64,000 bases of DNA from Paracoccaceae bacterium (GCA_030758115.1 JANREX010000039.1:1-64000); one strand, 5' to 3'; counted from the stretch's first letter, positions 53,826-64,000 are shown. A program made the numbers and translations. The notes: generated by a model from the letters alone, not told the origin.

Positions 53826-54161
53826 TCAGTCCGCCAACCCCGGCTCGTCCAGCAGGTGGCGGCCCTGCCGATCCTCGACCTCGATCACCCACAGATCACG
53901 GTCACGCGCCCGCTGCCGACGCAGGGCGTCATCCACCTCGGCCTCGTCGCCCTCGGCCAGAACCACCCAGGCGCGCGCGCCCGACATCAGATCGAAGGAT
54001 CGCTGAAACGCGACAGCACGCCCATCCAGCGTATTCAGCTTGACCAGGACCGCACCGGCACTGTCATCGCCATGGGCCACCACGAAGGCCGCGATATCCG
54101 CAAGGCGCAGCCGCGCCAGATAGGCCGATACCCAAAAACTTGCGGTCAAGCGATCCGACAC
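53826..54161 (-). CDS. DUF1491 family protein
   Basis: 111 residues of a small alphaproteobacterial family of unknown function. Typical segments are [28 protein letters not shown] near the start and [24 protein letters not shown] at the end. It has no signal peptide and no visible catalytic motif. It lies between era and recO, its conserved place in this group of bacteria. Confidence 0.9.
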   Translation of the reverse strand: MSDRLTASFWVSAYLARLRLADIAAFVVAHGDDSAGAVLVKLNTLDGRAVAFQRSFDLMSGARAWVVLAEGDEAEVDDALRRQRARDRDLWVIEVEDRQGRHLLDEPGLAD

Positions 54162-54217
54162 GGCACGCCCCCTGCTTCATCGTTCCACAAATACTCAATC
54201 CGCGGCGGCGCGCCGGC

Positions 54218-55123
54218 TCAGGCGTTCCCGTCCTTGAAATCCAGCCCCATCTCGGAATAGCGCTCGGCCTCGTCCAGCCAGCCCGAGCGCACCTTGACCT
54301 GCAGGAACAGATGCACCTTGCGGCCCAGGAATTCCTCCATCTCGGCGCGGGCGGCCTGGCCCACGGCCTTGATGGTTTCGCCCTTGTTGCCCAGCACGAT
54401 GCCCTTGTGCCCGTCACGGATCACATAGATCACCTGGTCTATGCGGGCAGAGCCGTCCTTGCGCTCTTCCCAGTTCTCGGTCTCGACCGTCAACTGGTAG
54501 GGCAGTTCCTGATGCAGGCGCAGGGTCAGTTTTTCGCGCGTCATTTCGGCGGCGATCATCCGCATCGGCAGATCGGCGATCTGATCCTCGGGGTAGAGCC
54601 ACGGACTCTCGGGCAATTCGCCCGCCAGCCATTCGCGCAGGTCCTGCACGCCATGTCCGCGTTCGGCCGAGATCAGGAAGGTCTTCACGAAAGGATAGCG
54701 TTCGTTCAGATCCTTGGTCAGCGCCAGAAGCGCCTCGGATTTCACCCGGTCGATCTTGTTGATCGCCAGCGCCACGGGACGGTCCTTGCCGATGCCTTGC
54801 AGACCTTCCAGGATCCGCACCACGCCATCGGTGACGCCGCGATGCGCCTCGACCAGCAGCACGACGATATCGGCATCCGCCGCCCCGCCCCAGGCCGCAG
54901 CCACCATGGCGCGGTCCAGCCGGCGACGCGGCGTGAACAGGCCCGGCGTGTCGACAAAGACGATCTGCGCATCGCCTTCCATGGCGACCCCGCGGATACG
55001 GGCGCGGGTGGTCTGCACCTTGTGGGTGACGATCGAGACCTTGGCCCCCACCATCCGGTTCAGAAGCGTTGATTTGCCTGCGTTCGGCTCGCCGATCAGG
55101 GCCACGAATCCTGCGCGTGTCAT
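54218..55123 (-). CDS. era: Ribosome-assembly GTPase Era
   Basis: 301 residues. GTPase motifs: G1 [10 protein letters not shown]3 DTPG in [12 protein letters not shown], and G4 NKID in [12 protein letters not shown]. The C-terminal KH domain (about 215–295, with [21 protein letters not shown]) binds the 3' end of 16S rRNA. Era acts in 30S subunit maturation at the membrane face. Its ATG overlaps the rnc stop by 4 bases, an old and widespread coupling. Confidence 0.97.
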   Translation of the reverse strand: MTRAGFVALIGEPNAGKSTLLNRMVGAKVSIVTHKVQTTRARIRGVAMEGDAQIVFVDTPGLFTPRRRLDRAMVAAAWGGAADADIVVLLVEAHRGVTDGVVRILEGLQGIGKDRPVALAINKIDRVKSEALLALTKDLNERYPFVKTFLISAERGHGVQDLREWLAGELPESPWLYPEDQIADLPMRMIAAEMTREKLTLRLHQELPYQLTVETENWEERKDGSARIDQVIYVIRDGHKGIVLGNKGETIKAVGQAARAEMEEFLGRKVHLFLQVKVRSGWLDEAERYSEMGLDFKDGNA

Positions 55124-55803
55124 GCGCTCTCCAATCTGTCCAGCAGGGCCTTTGCCGCTGCCTGTTCCGCCTGCCGCTTTGATCCCGCGGTGGCGCTTTC
55201 GCTGTCGCCCGTCTCAAGCTGGGCGGCCATTGTGAAGACCGGGGCATGATCTGGCCCGGACCGTTTCAGTTCAACATATTTCGGTGGCGGCAGGCCGCGC
55301 GCCTGCGCCCATTCCTGCAGCGCGGTCTTGGCATCGCGGGCATCGTCGTCGACAGCACCGATCCGCTCGCCCCAGAGCCGCAGGATCAGGGCGCGCGCGG
55401 GATCGAAACCCGCATCCAGATAGACGGCCGCGATCAGGGCCTCCATCGCATCGCCCAGCAGCGCCAGCTTGCGCCGCCCGCCCGAAATCATTTCGGACCG
55501 GCCCAGTTTCAGCACGTCGCCAAGCGCGATCTGCCGGGCGACATCGGCGCAGGCTTCCTTGCGCACCAGCGCGTTGTAGCGCGGGGCCAACTGGCCTTCG
55601 GTCGCCTTGGCGTCGCGCGCCAGCAGGGCTTCGGCCATCACAAGGCCAAGCACCCTGTCACCCAGGAATTCCAGCCGCTGGTTGTCATCCCGCGTGGCCG
55701 AGGACATCGAGGAATGCGTCACCGCGCGCAGCAGCAGTTCGGGCCTTTGGAATTGGTACCCGATCCGGCCCTCAAGCGCCTTCAGTTCCGCGGAAAGCTT
55801 CAC
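55120..55803 (-). CDS. rnc: Ribonuclease III
   Basis: 227 residues with the catalytic signature [13 protein letters not shown] (about 42–54) and a second acidic site in [16 protein letters not shown]. The double-stranded RNA-binding domain follows at about 155–225 and ends [15 protein letters not shown]. It cuts double-stranded RNA in rRNA and mRNA processing. It overlaps lepB upstream and era downstream, each by 4 bases. Confidence 0.97.
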   Translation of the reverse strand: MKLSAELKALEGRIGYQFQRPELLLRAVTHSSMSSATRDDNQRLEFLGDRVLGLVMAEALLARDAKATEGQLAPRYNALVRKEACADVARQIALGDVLKLGRSEMISGGRRKLALLGDAMEALIAAVYLDAGFDPARALILRLWGERIGAVDDDARDAKTALQEWAQARGLPPPKYVELKRSGPDHAPVFTMAAQLETGDSESATAGSKRQAEQAAAKALLDRLESA

Positions 55804-56636
55804 TCGATCGCCTTGAAATAACGGTCGCTGCGCCAGGTCCAGAAGGCCAGCATCGAGCTTCCGGCGGAGGAGAACATGATCCGGTCGGCGCGGCCGATCA
55901 GGTTTTCATAAGGCACGAAACCCACCCCGCCCGCCTGCTGCGGCACCCGGCTGTCGGTGGAATTGTCGCGGTTGTCACCCATGAAGAAGAAATGCCCCGC
56001 AGGCACCGTGTAAAGCGGCGTATCATCCGAGCTTTGCCGCGCGATGTTCAGCACGATATGGCTGCGCCCCCCCGGGAGGGTTTCGATCTGGCGCGACTTC
56101 AGGCAGGCGCCACCTTCGCCGACGGGGCCGTTCTCGCAGCGCGGACGCAGGCGCTGGGGGCCCTGGGCGGTCATGACCTCCTGGAAGATGCCGTCATCCT
56201 CAAGCTGCACGGGCTGGCCATTGATGTGCAGCACCCCGCCGATGACCTGTACGGTTTCACCGGGCAGGCCCACAAGGCGCTTGATGTAATCCTGACCGTT
56301 CACCGGATGGCGGAAGACCACGACATCGCCGCGCTGCGGCTCTCCGCCGAAGAGGCGCGTGTTGTCGCCGCCGACAAAGCCGCAGATATCCTCGGCGTCG
56401 ATGTTCAGCCCGACCACGGGAATGCGGATCGTCGGACAGGAGGCAAAGGAATAGCCATAGGTCATCTTGTTGACGAAGAGGAAATCCCCGATCAGCAATG
56501 TCTCTTTCATCGACCCCGACGGGATCCAGAACGGCTGAAAGAACAGCGTGCGGAAGATGCCCGCGATCAGCAGGGCATAGACGATGGTCTTGATCGTCTC
56601 GATGACGGAATTGCCTTTTTTGGCTTCGGTGGCCAT
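55800..56636 (-). CDS. lepB: Signal peptidase I
   Basis: 278 residues. The catalytic serine S42 is in [11 protein letters not shown] and the lysine K119 is in [11 protein letters not shown]. The late box [11 protein letters not shown] is intact. One membrane helix (about 15–35) precedes the periplasmic catalytic domain. It removes signal peptides from exported proteins, including the many secreted proteins in this window. Its stop overlaps the rnc start. Confidence 0.97.
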   Translation of the reverse strand: MATEAKKGNSVIETIKTIVYALLIAGIFRTLFFQPFWIPSGSMKETLLIGDFLFVNKMTYGYSFASCPTIRIPVVGLNIDAEDICGFVGGDNTRLFGGEPQRGDVVVFRHPVNGQDYIKRLVGLPGETVQVIGGVLHINGQPVQLEDDGIFQEVMTAQGPQRLRPRCENGPVGEGGACLKSRQIETLPGGRSHIVLNIARQSSDDTPLYTVPAGHFFFMGDNRDNSTDSRVPQQAGGVGFVPYENLIGRADRIMFSSAGSSMLAFWTWRSDRYFKAIE

Positions 56637-56742
56637 TGGGTCGTGCTCCTGCTCGGGCGGTCTGCGCTACATGAGGGGCGGGGGGGCGCGAGTCAAGCCA
56701 AGCCAGGCCCAATGCCGCGCCACTTCCCGCCGGTTTTGCCGG

Positions 56743-57156
56743 TTAGGGGCCTTTTTCGGTGATGGGGCGCGCCTCGATTACCACGAAGGCCTGCGCCCAG
56801 GGGTGATCGTCGGTCAGGGTGACATGGATGATCGCCTCGTGCCCCGGCGGCGTCATCTCGCGCAGGCGTTCGGCCGCCCAGCCGGTGACCTGCATCTGGG
56901 GCTGGCCGCTGCGCAGGTTCGTCACCGCCATGTCGCGCCAGCTGATCCCCATGCGCAGGCCGGTGCCCAATGCTTTGGAACAGGCCTCCTTGGCGGCCCA
57001 GCGCTTGGCATAGGTGCCGGCCACATCCTTGCGCCTTTCGGCCTTGGCCTGTTCGACAGGGGTGAAGACGCGGTTGCGGAAACGGTCGCCGAAGCGTTCC
57101 AGCGTGGCGCTGATGCGGTCGATATTCGCAAGGTCCGTGCCGATGCCCAGGATCAT
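56743..57156 (-). CDS. acpS: Holo-acyl-carrier-protein synthase
   Basis: 137 residues. [12 protein letters not shown] at the start holds the magnesium-binding Asp, and [15 protein letters not shown] contains the catalytic Glu/Lys region. It transfers phosphopantetheine from CoA to ACP serine, so it would activate both the housekeeping ACP and the one at 4467. The ATG at 57156 is the conserved start (MILGIGTD); the longer open frame is a shadow of the neighbouring gene. Confidence 0.95.
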   Translation of the reverse strand: MILGIGTDLANIDRISATLERFGDRFRNRVFTPVEQAKAERRKDVAGTYAKRWAAKEACSKALGTGLRMGISWRDMAVTNLRSGQPQMQVTGWAAERLREMTPPGHEAIIHVTLTDDHPWAQAFVVIEARPITEKGP

Positions 57157-57169
57157 TGTCCTACCCTTT

Positions 57170-58663
57170 CTAACCAGCCGCGCTGAACAGCGGGAAACTG
57201 ACACCCAGCGCCCAGGCCAGCACCAGCCCAAGACCCAGCCCCGTTGCGGCGGCACCACTGCGCCGTGCGACCCAGCGCCCCATAAGGCCATGGATCACAT
57301 AGAACAGCAGGATGACAGGGGCGATCATCACCAGGAAGAACAGCCTTTCGGCATCCAGCGCCACGGCGATCCCCAGCGAAAGCAGAAACCCCAACCGCAC
57401 CAGGATACGGCGCGCCCATGTGCCATGCCCTGCCCCGCTGGCCAGCGCATCGGCCAGCATGAAGGGCACGGCCCCAAGGGCAAGTACCGCGATGATCCAG
57501 CCGCGTTCGACCGTGGGCAGGAAATTCGCACCATAGCGATCCAGCGCCAGGCCGAAAACACCCAGGCCCCAGAACAGCAGAAAACCCGCCGCAGGCAGCG
57601 ACAGCGGGCCAGGCCGCAGACCGCAGCGCCACAGGATCGCCAGTTGCAGCGCGCCATAGATCAGAAGATGCACCGCCAGATGATCGGCCACCAGCACCGG
57701 CAGGGTCTGGAGCCCCAGCATGACGGCAAGAACCGGGGCCACGGCGGCCGGTATCAGGACGGCAAGGGCAAGCTGCCCGCGACTGATCGGCGGCTGGGAC
57801 ATGGCCCGTTCCGGCAAACGGCGCGAGAGCGGCCAGGCCAGCGCCACGATCGCCGCCAGCAGCAGTGCCAGCCAGCCGCCCGTGGCGGGGGGGATCACAT
57901 CGCTGGCGCGGCCGAAGGACCGGTCGAGCCAGTCCAGCGCCGCCGCCTGCCCGGTCCGGCTGAACAGAACGCCCACATGTTCGACACCCGGCGCGACAAT
58001 GGCCGCACGCCGGACCGCACCCGCCGCCACGGTCTGCCCTTCCCCGGCCTGCGGGTCCAGCATCCGCACCGCGTCCAGGGCAAAGCGGCGCAGGGGTGGC
58101 TCTGCCTGCCCGCTGATCAGCAGCATGTCGGCGGGGAAATCCGGGGTCACGGCCTGCGAGAAGGCGGAAATCGCCACGATCGGCCCGATGCCGGGATCGG
58201 CGGCGGCTGTGCGGATGATGATGTCGGTCGCCATCGAATGTCCGAGCAGGGCCACCGGCCCGTCCCAGCCTTCGGTCGCGCGGGCGGCGGCAACAACCGC
58301 GAGGGTCTGATCGACAAGCCGCATGGTCGTGCCCTCGATCACCGTGACGTCGCCCGACATCGGCACCGGGTTGCGGCCATGGCCGTGAAAGTCGAAGGAC
58401 CAGACGCGGTAGCCTGCCCGCGCCAGCGGCAGGGCATAGCCCTGCATCATCTGGCGTGACCCGGCAAAGCCATGTGCCACGATCACCAACGGACCATCAG
58501 CACCGGGCAAGGCGGCGCGGGTGACGGGTGTGTCGACCACGCCGACCCTGTCGATCTGCAAACCGGCGCGGGCGCGTTCAAGCTGCCACAAGGCCAAAAC
58601 CGCAAGACCGAGGCCCAGCAGCAGGATCGCCTGCCGCCACGGGGTCATGCGCCGGCGGGCCAT
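57170..58663 (-). CDS. Alpha/beta hydrolase with a C-terminal polytopic membrane domain
   Basis: 497 residues. An N-terminal membrane anchor (about 8–28) is followed by an alpha/beta-hydrolase domain (about 55–265): oxyanion region [23 protein letters not shown], the nucleophile elbow GHSMAT, and a late histidine in GVEHVGVLF. From about 270 to the end there are seven or eight hydrophobic helices. It lies between pdxJ and acpS, 3 bases after the pdxJ stop, and is the one unexpected gene in this conserved block. Substrate unknown; the hydrolase part probably faces the periplasm. Confidence 0.85.
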   Translation of the reverse strand: MARRRMTPWRQAILLLGLGLAVLALWQLERARAGLQIDRVGVVDTPVTRAALPGADGPLVIVAHGFAGSRQMMQGYALPLARAGYRVWSFDFHGHGRNPVPMSGDVTVIEGTTMRLVDQTLAVVAAARATEGWDGPVALLGHSMATDIIIRTAAADPGIGPIVAISAFSQAVTPDFPADMLLISGQAEPPLRRFALDAVRMLDPQAGEGQTVAAGAVRRAAIVAPGVEHVGVLFSRTGQAAALDWLDRSFGRASDVIPPATGGWLALLLAAIVALAWPLSRRLPERAMSQPPISRGQLALAVLIPAAVAPVLAVMLGLQTLPVLVADHLAVHLLIYGALQLAILWRCGLRPGPLSLPAAGFLLFWGLGVFGLALDRYGANFLPTVERGWIIAVLALGAVPFMLADALASGAGHGTWARRILVRLGFLLSLGIAVALDAERLFFLVMIAPVILLFYVIHGLMGRWVARRSGAAATGLGLGLVLAWALGVSFPLFSAAG

Positions 58664-58666
58664 GGG

Positions 58667-59428
58667 TCAGGCCTGTTCGGGGGCGCGGGCCTCGTCCATC
58701 AGGCGGCGCATTTCGTGAATGGCCGGGGCCAGCCCGCGAAAGATCGCCTCGCCGATGATGAAATGACCGATGTTCAGTTCCATCACCTCGGGAAAGGCCG
58801 CGACGGGCTTCACGGTGTCATAGGTCAGGCCATGCCCGACATGCACCTCAAGACCCAGCGAATGGGCAAAGCTGGACATCTCGCGCAGCGCTTCGAGTTC
58901 GCGGTCCCGATCATCGAGGCGCCCCTCGTGATGCGCGTCGCAATAGGCGCCGGAATGCAGTTCGATGACCTGCGCACCGATCCGGTGGGCGGCTTCGATC
59001 TGGCGGGAATCGGCGGCGATGAAGATCGACACGCGGCAGCCCGCCTCGCGCAGCGGGGCGATGAAATGCGCCAGCCGGTTTTCCTCGCGCGCGACTTCAA
59101 GCCCGCCCTCGGTCGTGCGTTCCTCGCGCTTTTCGGGCACGATGCAGACGGCGTGCGGCCGGTGGCGCAACGCGATGCGCTGCATTTCGGCGGTTGCGGC
59201 CATCTCGAAGTTCAGTGGCACGTTCAGCACCTGCATCAGCCCCTCGATATCGGCGTCCGAGATGTGGCGCCGGTCCTCGCGCAGATGGGCGGTGATGCCG
59301 TCAGCCCCCGCGTCCTCGGCCAGTTTGGCGGCCCGCAGCGGATCAGGGGTGGTCCCGCCGCGCGCATTGCGGACGGTGGCCACGTGGTCGATATTCACAC
59401 CAAGGCGCAGCTTTCCAAGCGGCTTCAT
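58667..59428 (-). CDS. pdxJ: Pyridoxine 5'-phosphate synthase
   Basis: 253 residues with the PdxJ opening [19 protein letters not shown] and the active-site segments [12 protein letters not shown] and LHSGAYCDA, plus [12 protein letters not shown]. It condenses 1-deoxyxylulose 5-phosphate with 3-amino-2-oxopropyl phosphate to pyridoxine 5'-phosphate in the DXP-dependent vitamin B6 route. It follows the DUF2062 gene by 18 bases. Confidence 0.97.
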   Translation of the reverse strand: MKPLGKLRLGVNIDHVATVRNARGGTTPDPLRAAKLAEDAGADGITAHLREDRRHISDADIEGLMQVLNVPLNFEMAATAEMQRIALRHRPHAVCIVPEKREERTTEGGLEVAREENRLAHFIAPLREAGCRVSIFIAADSRQIEAAHRIGAQVIELHSGAYCDAHHEGRLDDRDRELEALREMSSFAHSLGLEVHVGHGLTYDTVKPVAAFPEVMELNIGHFIIGEAIFRGLAPAIHEMRRLMDEARAPEQA

Positions 59429-59446
59429 TGCAATCTTCCTTTCGGA

Positions 59447-60109
59447 TCAATCGGTTTTCTGGCGCACCTCGGCCGAGCGCTTGGCCTTGGCCTTGAGTGC
59501 CGCAAGCTTTGCCTTGATCGCCCCGCTGCGGCGTTTCTGATAGGCGCGGATCAACGGGACACTGATGATGTAGCAGATCGTCGCCGCGACAAGGCCCGGA
59601 ATGATCCCACCGATCAGATAGGGAAAGAAAACCTCGTCATAGAAGATCTTGAGGCTGTGCCAGTCGACGGTGGCATCGGTGAACATCGCCATGAAATTGT
59701 GCTGCAGCGCCTCGCCTGCGTCCATGAACTTGCCGCCCAGCGAGCGCGCGATGTGATCATCCGAATGCGCGGGCGCTCCCAGCAGGAAATATCCCATCCG
59801 CATCGAGATGACGCCGATCGGGACATAGGTCAGCGGATTGCCGAAAAAGGTGGCCAGCAAGGCGGCCAGGATATTGCCGCGCATCACGAAGGCGATGATC
59901 GCCGCGGTCAGGAAATGCAGCCCGTAGAAGGGGGTGAAGGTCGTGAAAACACCCGCGAAGATGCCGCGGGCGATCTTTTCGGGCGTATCAGGCAGACGAT
60001 GCAGGCGGTGGCGGACATATTGCGCGGCACGCGACCAGCCGCCACGCGGCCAGAAGAATTCGAACACGACCTGCCAGAGCGGACGCTTTTCCCTGCGCTT
60101 GAATACCAA
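59447..60109 (-). CDS. DUF2062 domain membrane protein
   Basis: 220 residues. The DUF2062 region (about 40–185) has GIFAGVFTTFTPFYGLHFLTAA and FGNPLTYVPIG, with three or four membrane segments. A strongly basic C-terminal tail (KAKLAALKAKAKR) would face the cytoplasm. The biological role of the family is not established. It lies between rsh and pdxJ, its constant place in Rhodobacterales. Confidence 0.92.
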   Translation of the reverse strand: MVFKRREKRPLWQVVFEFFWPRGGWSRAAQYVRHRLHRLPDTPEKIARGIFAGVFTTFTPFYGLHFLTAAIIAFVMRGNILAALLATFFGNPLTYVPIGVISMRMGYFLLGAPAHSDDHIARSLGGKFMDAGEALQHNFMAMFTDATVDWHSLKIFYDEVFFPYLIGGIIPGLVAATICYIISVPLIRAYQKRRSGAIKAKLAALKAKAKRSAEVRQKTD

Positions 60110-60124
60110 GGACCTGCTCCTCCC

Positions 60125-62257
60125 CTACCCGTTCGACGCAACGGCACGGGACGGATCCCGAAACCTTTCCACTGCGGCTACATCGCTTTCCGCCTCGAGA
60201 GCGGAAATGACGGAGTGCAGATGCTCGGCATCCCGCAGATCGACCTCGATCAGGAGTCGATAGAAATCTGGCTTTCGATCCACGAATTGCAAGTCCGAGA
60301 TATTGGCCTTCTGCTCGCCGATCAATGTGCAGATACGCCCCAGCACGCCCGCGTCATTGCCGATGGTCAGGTTCAGCGTGGCGGTATGGATCGGCGGGTG
60401 CTTGCCTGAATGCCAATGCAGGTCCAGCCAGCGGTCGGGCTGATCCTCGTAGGCGGTCAAGGCCTCGCAATCGATGGCATGCACCACGACGCCCTTGCCG
60501 CGGAAGGTGATGCCCACGATACGCTCGCCCGGAAGGGGCTGGCAGCAGCGCGCGCGGTCGAAATTCTGTTCGGGCGAAAGGCCGATCACGGCGCGCTTGG
60601 TGTCGATCTCGTCCGTCTGGTCCGGGGTCAGGTCGGGATAGACCGAGCGCACGACCTCGCGCGCGCTCAGTTCGGCGCTGCCAAGACGCGCCAGCACCTC
60701 GTCGCGCCCGTCCAGCCGCAGATGGCGCGCGGCGGTATCCAGCACCTTGTCGGTTGCCTTCTTGCCCAGATGTTCGAAGGCCGAACGTGCCAGTTCATGC
60801 CCCAGCTTGATGAAACGGCCGCGATCAACCTCGCGCAGGGCGCGACGGATGGCGGCCTTGGCCTTGCCGGTGGTGGCGATCTCAAGCCATGTGGCCTGCG
60901 GGATCTGGCCCTGCGCCGTGATGATCTCGACCGACTGGCCGTTCTTGATCCGGGTCCAGAGCGGCACGCGCATCCCGTCGATCTTGGCGCCCACGCAGGC
61001 ATTGCCGATCCGGGTGTGGATCGCATAGGCGAAATCGATGGGCGTCGCGCCGCGCGGCAGCTTGACCACATCGCCCTTGGGCGTGAAGCAGAAGACCTGG
61101 TCCGAATACATCTCGAGCTTGACCGCCTCGAGGAATTCGTGGTGGTCCTCTTCGGCGTCGAACTGTTCGGACAGGCCCGCGATCCACTTGGCGGGATCGA
61201 CGGCAAAGGGGTTCTGCGTGCGCACGCCGTCGCGATAGGACCAATGCGCGGCAACGCCCGTTTCGGCCACGTCATGCATCTGACGGGTGCGGATCTGCAC
61301 CTCGACCCGCTTGCCGTCGCGCCCCGACACGGTGGTATGGATCGAGCGGTAGCCGTTCGATTTCGGCTGGCTGATGTAATCCTTGAACCGCCCCGGCACG
61401 GCGCGCCAGCGCTGATGGATCACGCCCAGCGCACGGTAGCAATCTTCCTCGGACAGGGTGATCACGCGAAAGCCGTAGATGTCGGACAGGCGCGAGAAGC
61501 CCATCTCCTTTTCTTCCATCTTGCGCCAGATCGAATAGGGCTTCTTGGCGCGCCCGAACACCTGCGCCTCGACGCCGGCCTTTTCCAGTTCCGAGCGCAT
61601 GTCGCCGGTGATGCGGTGGATCACATCGCCGGTTTCCTTCTGCAGGGTGATGAAGCGCCGCATGATCGAGGCGCGACCTTCGGGGTTGAGAACCTTGAAG
61701 GCCAGATCCTCCAACTCCTCGCGCATCCATTGCATGCCCATGCGGCCTGCCAGCGGCGCGAAGATGTCCATCGTCTCGCGCGCCTTCTTGGCCTGCTTTT
61801 CGGGGCGCATGGCCTTGATGGTGCGCATGTTGTGCAGACGGTCGGCCAGCTTGACCAGGATCACGCGCAGATCCTTGGACATGGCCATGAACAGCTTGCG
61901 GAAATTCTCGGCCTGCTGGGTCTCGCTCGATGACAGTTGCAGATTGGTCAGCTTGGTCACGCCATCGACCAGATCCGCGATCTCGGTGCCGAACCGTTCG
62001 GCCACCTCGGCATAAGACGCCTTGGTATCCTCGATCGTGTCATGCAGCAGGGCCGTCACGATCGTGGCGTCGTCCAGCCGCTGTTCGGTCAGGATCGCGG
62101 CCACGGCGACGGGATGGGTGAAATAGGGCTCGCCGGACTGGCGGAACTGACCCTCGTGCAGCGCGCGACCATAGTCATAGGCCGCGCGGATCAGCGCCTC
62201 GTTGGTCTTGGGGTTGTAATTGCGGACCAGTGCGATCAGGTCTTCAACCGCGATCAT
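60125..62257 (-). CDS. rsh: Bifunctional (p)ppGpp synthetase/hydrolase (Rsh)
   Basis: 710 residues. The N-terminal HD hydrolase domain has H48 and H72–D73 (LLHDTIEDT). The synthetase domain follows (about 230–345, including KSNGYRSIHTTV and a GLY-like VEVQIRTRQMHD). Then come TGS (about 385–450, VFCFTPKGDVVKLPRGATP) and the C-terminal ACT domain. Both catalytic sites look intact, as in the single Rsh of alphaproteobacteria. It controls the stringent response from the cytoplasm. It follows rpoZ by 29 bases. Confidence 0.95.
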   Translation of the reverse strand: MIAVEDLIALVRNYNPKTNEALIRAAYDYGRALHEGQFRQSGEPYFTHPVAVAAILTEQRLDDATIVTALLHDTIEDTKASYAEVAERFGTEIADLVDGVTKLTNLQLSSSETQQAENFRKLFMAMSKDLRVILVKLADRLHNMRTIKAMRPEKQAKKARETMDIFAPLAGRMGMQWMREELEDLAFKVLNPEGRASIMRRFITLQKETGDVIHRITGDMRSELEKAGVEAQVFGRAKKPYSIWRKMEEKEMGFSRLSDIYGFRVITLSEEDCYRALGVIHQRWRAVPGRFKDYISQPKSNGYRSIHTTVSGRDGKRVEVQIRTRQMHDVAETGVAAHWSYRDGVRTQNPFAVDPAKWIAGLSEQFDAEEDHHEFLEAVKLEMYSDQVFCFTPKGDVVKLPRGATPIDFAYAIHTRIGNACVGAKIDGMRVPLWTRIKNGQSVEIITAQGQIPQATWLEIATTGKAKAAIRRALREVDRGRFIKLGHELARSAFEHLGKKATDKVLDTAARHLRLDGRDEVLARLGSAELSAREVVRSVYPDLTPDQTDEIDTKRAVIGLSPEQNFDRARCCQPLPGERIVGITFRGKGVVVHAIDCEALTAYEDQPDRWLDLHWHSGKHPPIHTATLNLTIGNDAGVLGRICTLIGEQKANISDLQFVDRKPDFYRLLIEVDLRDAEHLHSVISALEAESDVAAVERFRDPSRAVASNG

Positions 62258-62286
62258 TCCGTCCGCTTCCTTCCTGCGCGCGGGCC

Positions 62287-62646
62287 TCAGCCCTGGCCCT
62301 GTGCTTCCATCAGGGCGCGCAGCAGTTTTTCCTCGGACATGTCATCGTCCATCGGCTTGTCGACCGCTTCGCCGCCACCCATCAGAAGAGCCATCGAATC
62401 ATCCTCGGGCTCGTCGACCTCGATCTGGTTCTGGTTCGATTCGATCAGACGCTCGCGCAGTTCGCCCGCGGACTGGGTTTCCTCTGCGATCTCGCGCAGG
62501 GCGACAACGGGGTTCTTGTCCTTGTCACGATCCACGGTAAGCGCAGCGCCAGAAGCGATTTCACGCGCCCGGTGTGCGGCAAGCATCACCAGTTCGAACC
62601 GGTTCGGAACCTTGTCTACGCAGTCTTCAACGGTTACGCGGGCCAT
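62287..62646 (-). CDS. rpoZ: RNA polymerase omega subunit
   Basis: 119 residues beginning [22 protein letters not shown], the conserved omega opening, with [11 protein letters not shown] following. The acidic C-terminal tail ([10 protein letters not shown]) is longer than in E. coli, as usual in alphaproteobacteria. It helps assemble and stabilise the polymerase and lies just upstream of rsh, a classic pairing with the stringent response. Confidence 0.96.
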   Translation of the reverse strand: MARVTVEDCVDKVPNRFELVMLAAHRAREIASGAALTVDRDKDKNPVVALREIAEETQSAGELRERLIESNQNQIEVDEPEDDSMALLMGGGEAVDKPMDDDMSEEKLLRALMEAQGQG

Positions 62647-62743
62647 GAGAGCACTCCAATCAGCGGATGTCGTGTAGATACACGCCACGGTGTATCCTGT
62701 AGAAACCCGCTATTTAGGCTGGATCGATACCAGTTACAAGCCG

Positions 62744-63325
62744 CTATTGGCAGGGGTCCGGTTGCGCCGGTCGCACCGCTTCCCGGTCCGCAGGGGAAAG
62801 CGCCGCGCACATCTGCGCCACGGTCTGACCAGTCAGCGGATGCACCCAGTCTGGCGCCACATCGCACAGCGGGACCAGCACGAAAGCGCGATCCTGCAAC
62901 CTTGGATGCGGCAGTATCAGCCGATCGGGCATGTCCTGTGCCTGACGCTCTGCCGGCAGGTCGCGCCATGCGGTCTGCGTCGCCACATCGGGCAAGACCC
63001 TGTCCTCGGCGGCCAGAAGATCCAGATCAAGGGTGCGCATACCCCAGCGCTGCAAGCGTTTGCGCCCATGACGGGCCTCGATCCGGTGCAGGATATCAAG
63101 CACCTGCTGCGGGGTCTTGTCCCCTGCAAGACGTGCTGCGGCATTCACGTAATCAGGCCCCGCGCCCGCGGGAAAACAAGGCGTGTCGAAGAACCGGCTG
63201 ACCGCCAGCACCTTCAGACCCGAGGCCGCGATATCATCGAGCGCGGCGCGCAATGTCCGGTCAGCGCCACCACCCTCCCCGGGAAGATTGCCACCGAGGG
63301 CGATGAGATATTCGTGAACGGACAT
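62744..63325 (-). CDS. folK: 2-amino-4-hydroxy-6-hydroxymethyldihydropteridine pyrophosphokinase
   Basis: 193 residues. HPPK motifs are clear: YLIALGGNLPG at the start, FFDTPCFPAGAGPDYVNAA, and the signature RWGMRTLDLDLL followed by LILPHPRLQDRAFVLVPL. It transfers pyrophosphate from ATP to the pterin in folate synthesis. It is about 97 bases upstream of rpoZ, on the same strand. Confidence 0.96.
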   Translation of the reverse strand: MSVHEYLIALGGNLPGEGGGADRTLRAALDDIAASGLKVLAVSRFFDTPCFPAGAGPDYVNAAARLAGDKTPQQVLDILHRIEARHGRKRLQRWGMRTLDLDLLAAEDRVLPDVATQTAWRDLPAERQAQDMPDRLILPHPRLQDRAFVLVPLCDVAPDWVHPLTGQTVAQMCAALSPADREAVRPAQPDPCQ

Positions 63326-63511
63326 GAATTAGTAACTATCTTTCGATAAATTCATATTGGCTTGCGATCAGAACAGGCTCGGCATAATTTCGCGTCTACC
63401 TGTCGCGTATTTTACACATGGCACCACTCGCTATAACCCATTTTTTTTGCTCTGCCCCACCACTCACCCTACCCCTTGCCGCGACGGGACGGAACCCGGA
63501 AGGACCCTGAA

Positions 63512-64000
63512 ATGTTTTACAAGGACGAACGGCTTGCGCTGTTCATCGATGGATCGAATCTATATGCGGCAGCCCGCTCTCTCGGATTCGACATCGACTA
63601 CAAACTGCTCCGCCAGGAGTTCATGCGCCGCGGCAAGCTGGTGCGCGCATTCTATTACACGGCGCTGCTGGAAAACGACGAATACTCGCCGATCCGTCCT
63701 CTCGTGGACTGGCTGCACTACAACGGCTACACGATGGTGACAAAACCCGCCAAGGAATACACCGACGGCCAGGGACGCCGGAAGGTCAAGGGCAACATGG
63801 ACATCGAGCTGACTGTCGACGCCATGGAACTGGCCCCCCGTGTGGATCACATCGTTCTGTTCTCGGGTGATGGCGATTTCCGCCCCCTCGTGGAAAGCCT
63901 GCAACGGCAGGGCGTGCGGGTGTCGGTCGTCTCGACGATCCGCAGCCAGCCGCCGATGATCGCGGACGAGTTGCGCCGCCAGGCCGACAACTTCATCGAG
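63512..64000 (+). CDS. NYN domain protein (LabA/DUF88 family), cut by the window end
   Basis: 163 residues are visible, with no stop before 64000. The PIN-like NYN nuclease fold is shown by LFIDGSNLYAAARSLG near the start, GNMDIELTVDAMEL in the middle and VLFSGDGDFRPLVESLQRQGV, whose aspartates would bind metal. Such proteins are thought to process RNA. AAGGACC precedes the ATG. It is divergent from folK across about 190 AT-rich bases, a common arrangement in Rhodobacteraceae. Confidence 0.9.
   Translation, partial: MFYKDERLALFIDGSNLYAAARSLGFDIDYKLLRQEFMRRGKLVRAFYYTALLENDEYSPIRPLVDWLHYNGYTMVTKPAKEYTDGQGRRKVKGNMDIELTVDAMELAPRVDHIVLFSGDGDFRPLVESLQRQGVRVSVVSTIRSQPPMIADELRRQADNFIE

Noticed and set aside
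58472-60409. 645-residue plus-strand frame opposite pdxJ and DUF2062
   Set aside because: It is a shadow of conserved housekeeping genes and has no recognisable domain.

Overview
The window is high-GC DNA with long overlapping genes, TRAP transporters and the block recO–DUF1491–era–rnc–lepB–acpS–pdxJ–DUF2062–rsh–rpoZ–folK. That order, together with a VPEID-CTERM/exosortase E pair and a hemP–bfd–bfr iron block, points to an alphaproteobacterium of the Rhodobacteraceae (Roseobacter group). No ribosomal RNA, CRISPR array, prophage or insertion sequence was seen. One tRNA tail lies at the left edge, and a NYN-domain gene runs off the right edge.

Layout. (1) 1–4.4 kb: end of a probable tRNA-Gln, a PlsC-like acyltransferase, an SBF-type symporter, a LicD-like protein and a small cytochrome c. 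(2) 4.5–12.2 kb, minus strand: MFS carrier, chromate transporter, then a tightly coupled block of acyl-CoA ligase, fused alpha/beta E1 of a 2-oxoacid dehydrogenase, E2 and an acyl carrier protein. (3) 12.3–20.7 kb: Usp and SulP, then a cyanate block (binding protein, permease, ATPase, cyanase), divergent from a PAS/AAA+ enhancer-binding-type regulator with an altered GAFTGA loop. (4) 20.9–28.2 kb: D-amino-acid dehydrogenase, a fasciclin lipoprotein behind a candidate RpoE promoter, exosortase E/protease, its VPEID-CTERM substrate, galE and a glycosyltransferase. (5) 28.4–35.8 kb: a TAXI-type TRAP system with DUF1850, a subtilisin-like lipoprotein, a GNAT protein and a hexapeptide acetyltransferase. 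(6) 36–37.6 kb: a five-gene iron operon in which hemP links two unrecognised small genes to bfd and bfr. (7) 37.7–52.3 kb: an accessory catabolic region built as a divergon around a GntR/UTRA regulator. On one side lie LeuCD-like hydratase and TRAP DctPQM; on the other a tautomerase–SnoaL fusion, HyuB, HyuA, an isochorismatase-fold protein, an isocitrate-lyase/PEP-mutase-type lyase and an FAD reductase. (8) 52.5–64 kb: TetR, then the conserved housekeeping block.

The most novel-looking unit is the catabolic divergon. Its parts suggest uptake of an organic acid, ATP-dependent opening of a cyclic amide or imide, hydration of a substituted maleate-type acid and C–C cleavage, but the substrate is unknown. 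The exosortase E/VPEID-CTERM pair is a recognised family-level system whose function is, to my knowledge, still unproven; here it is complete and has a single adjacent target. The acyl-CoA ligase–E1–E2–ACP block is also unusual, because an ACP is translationally coupled to an E2.
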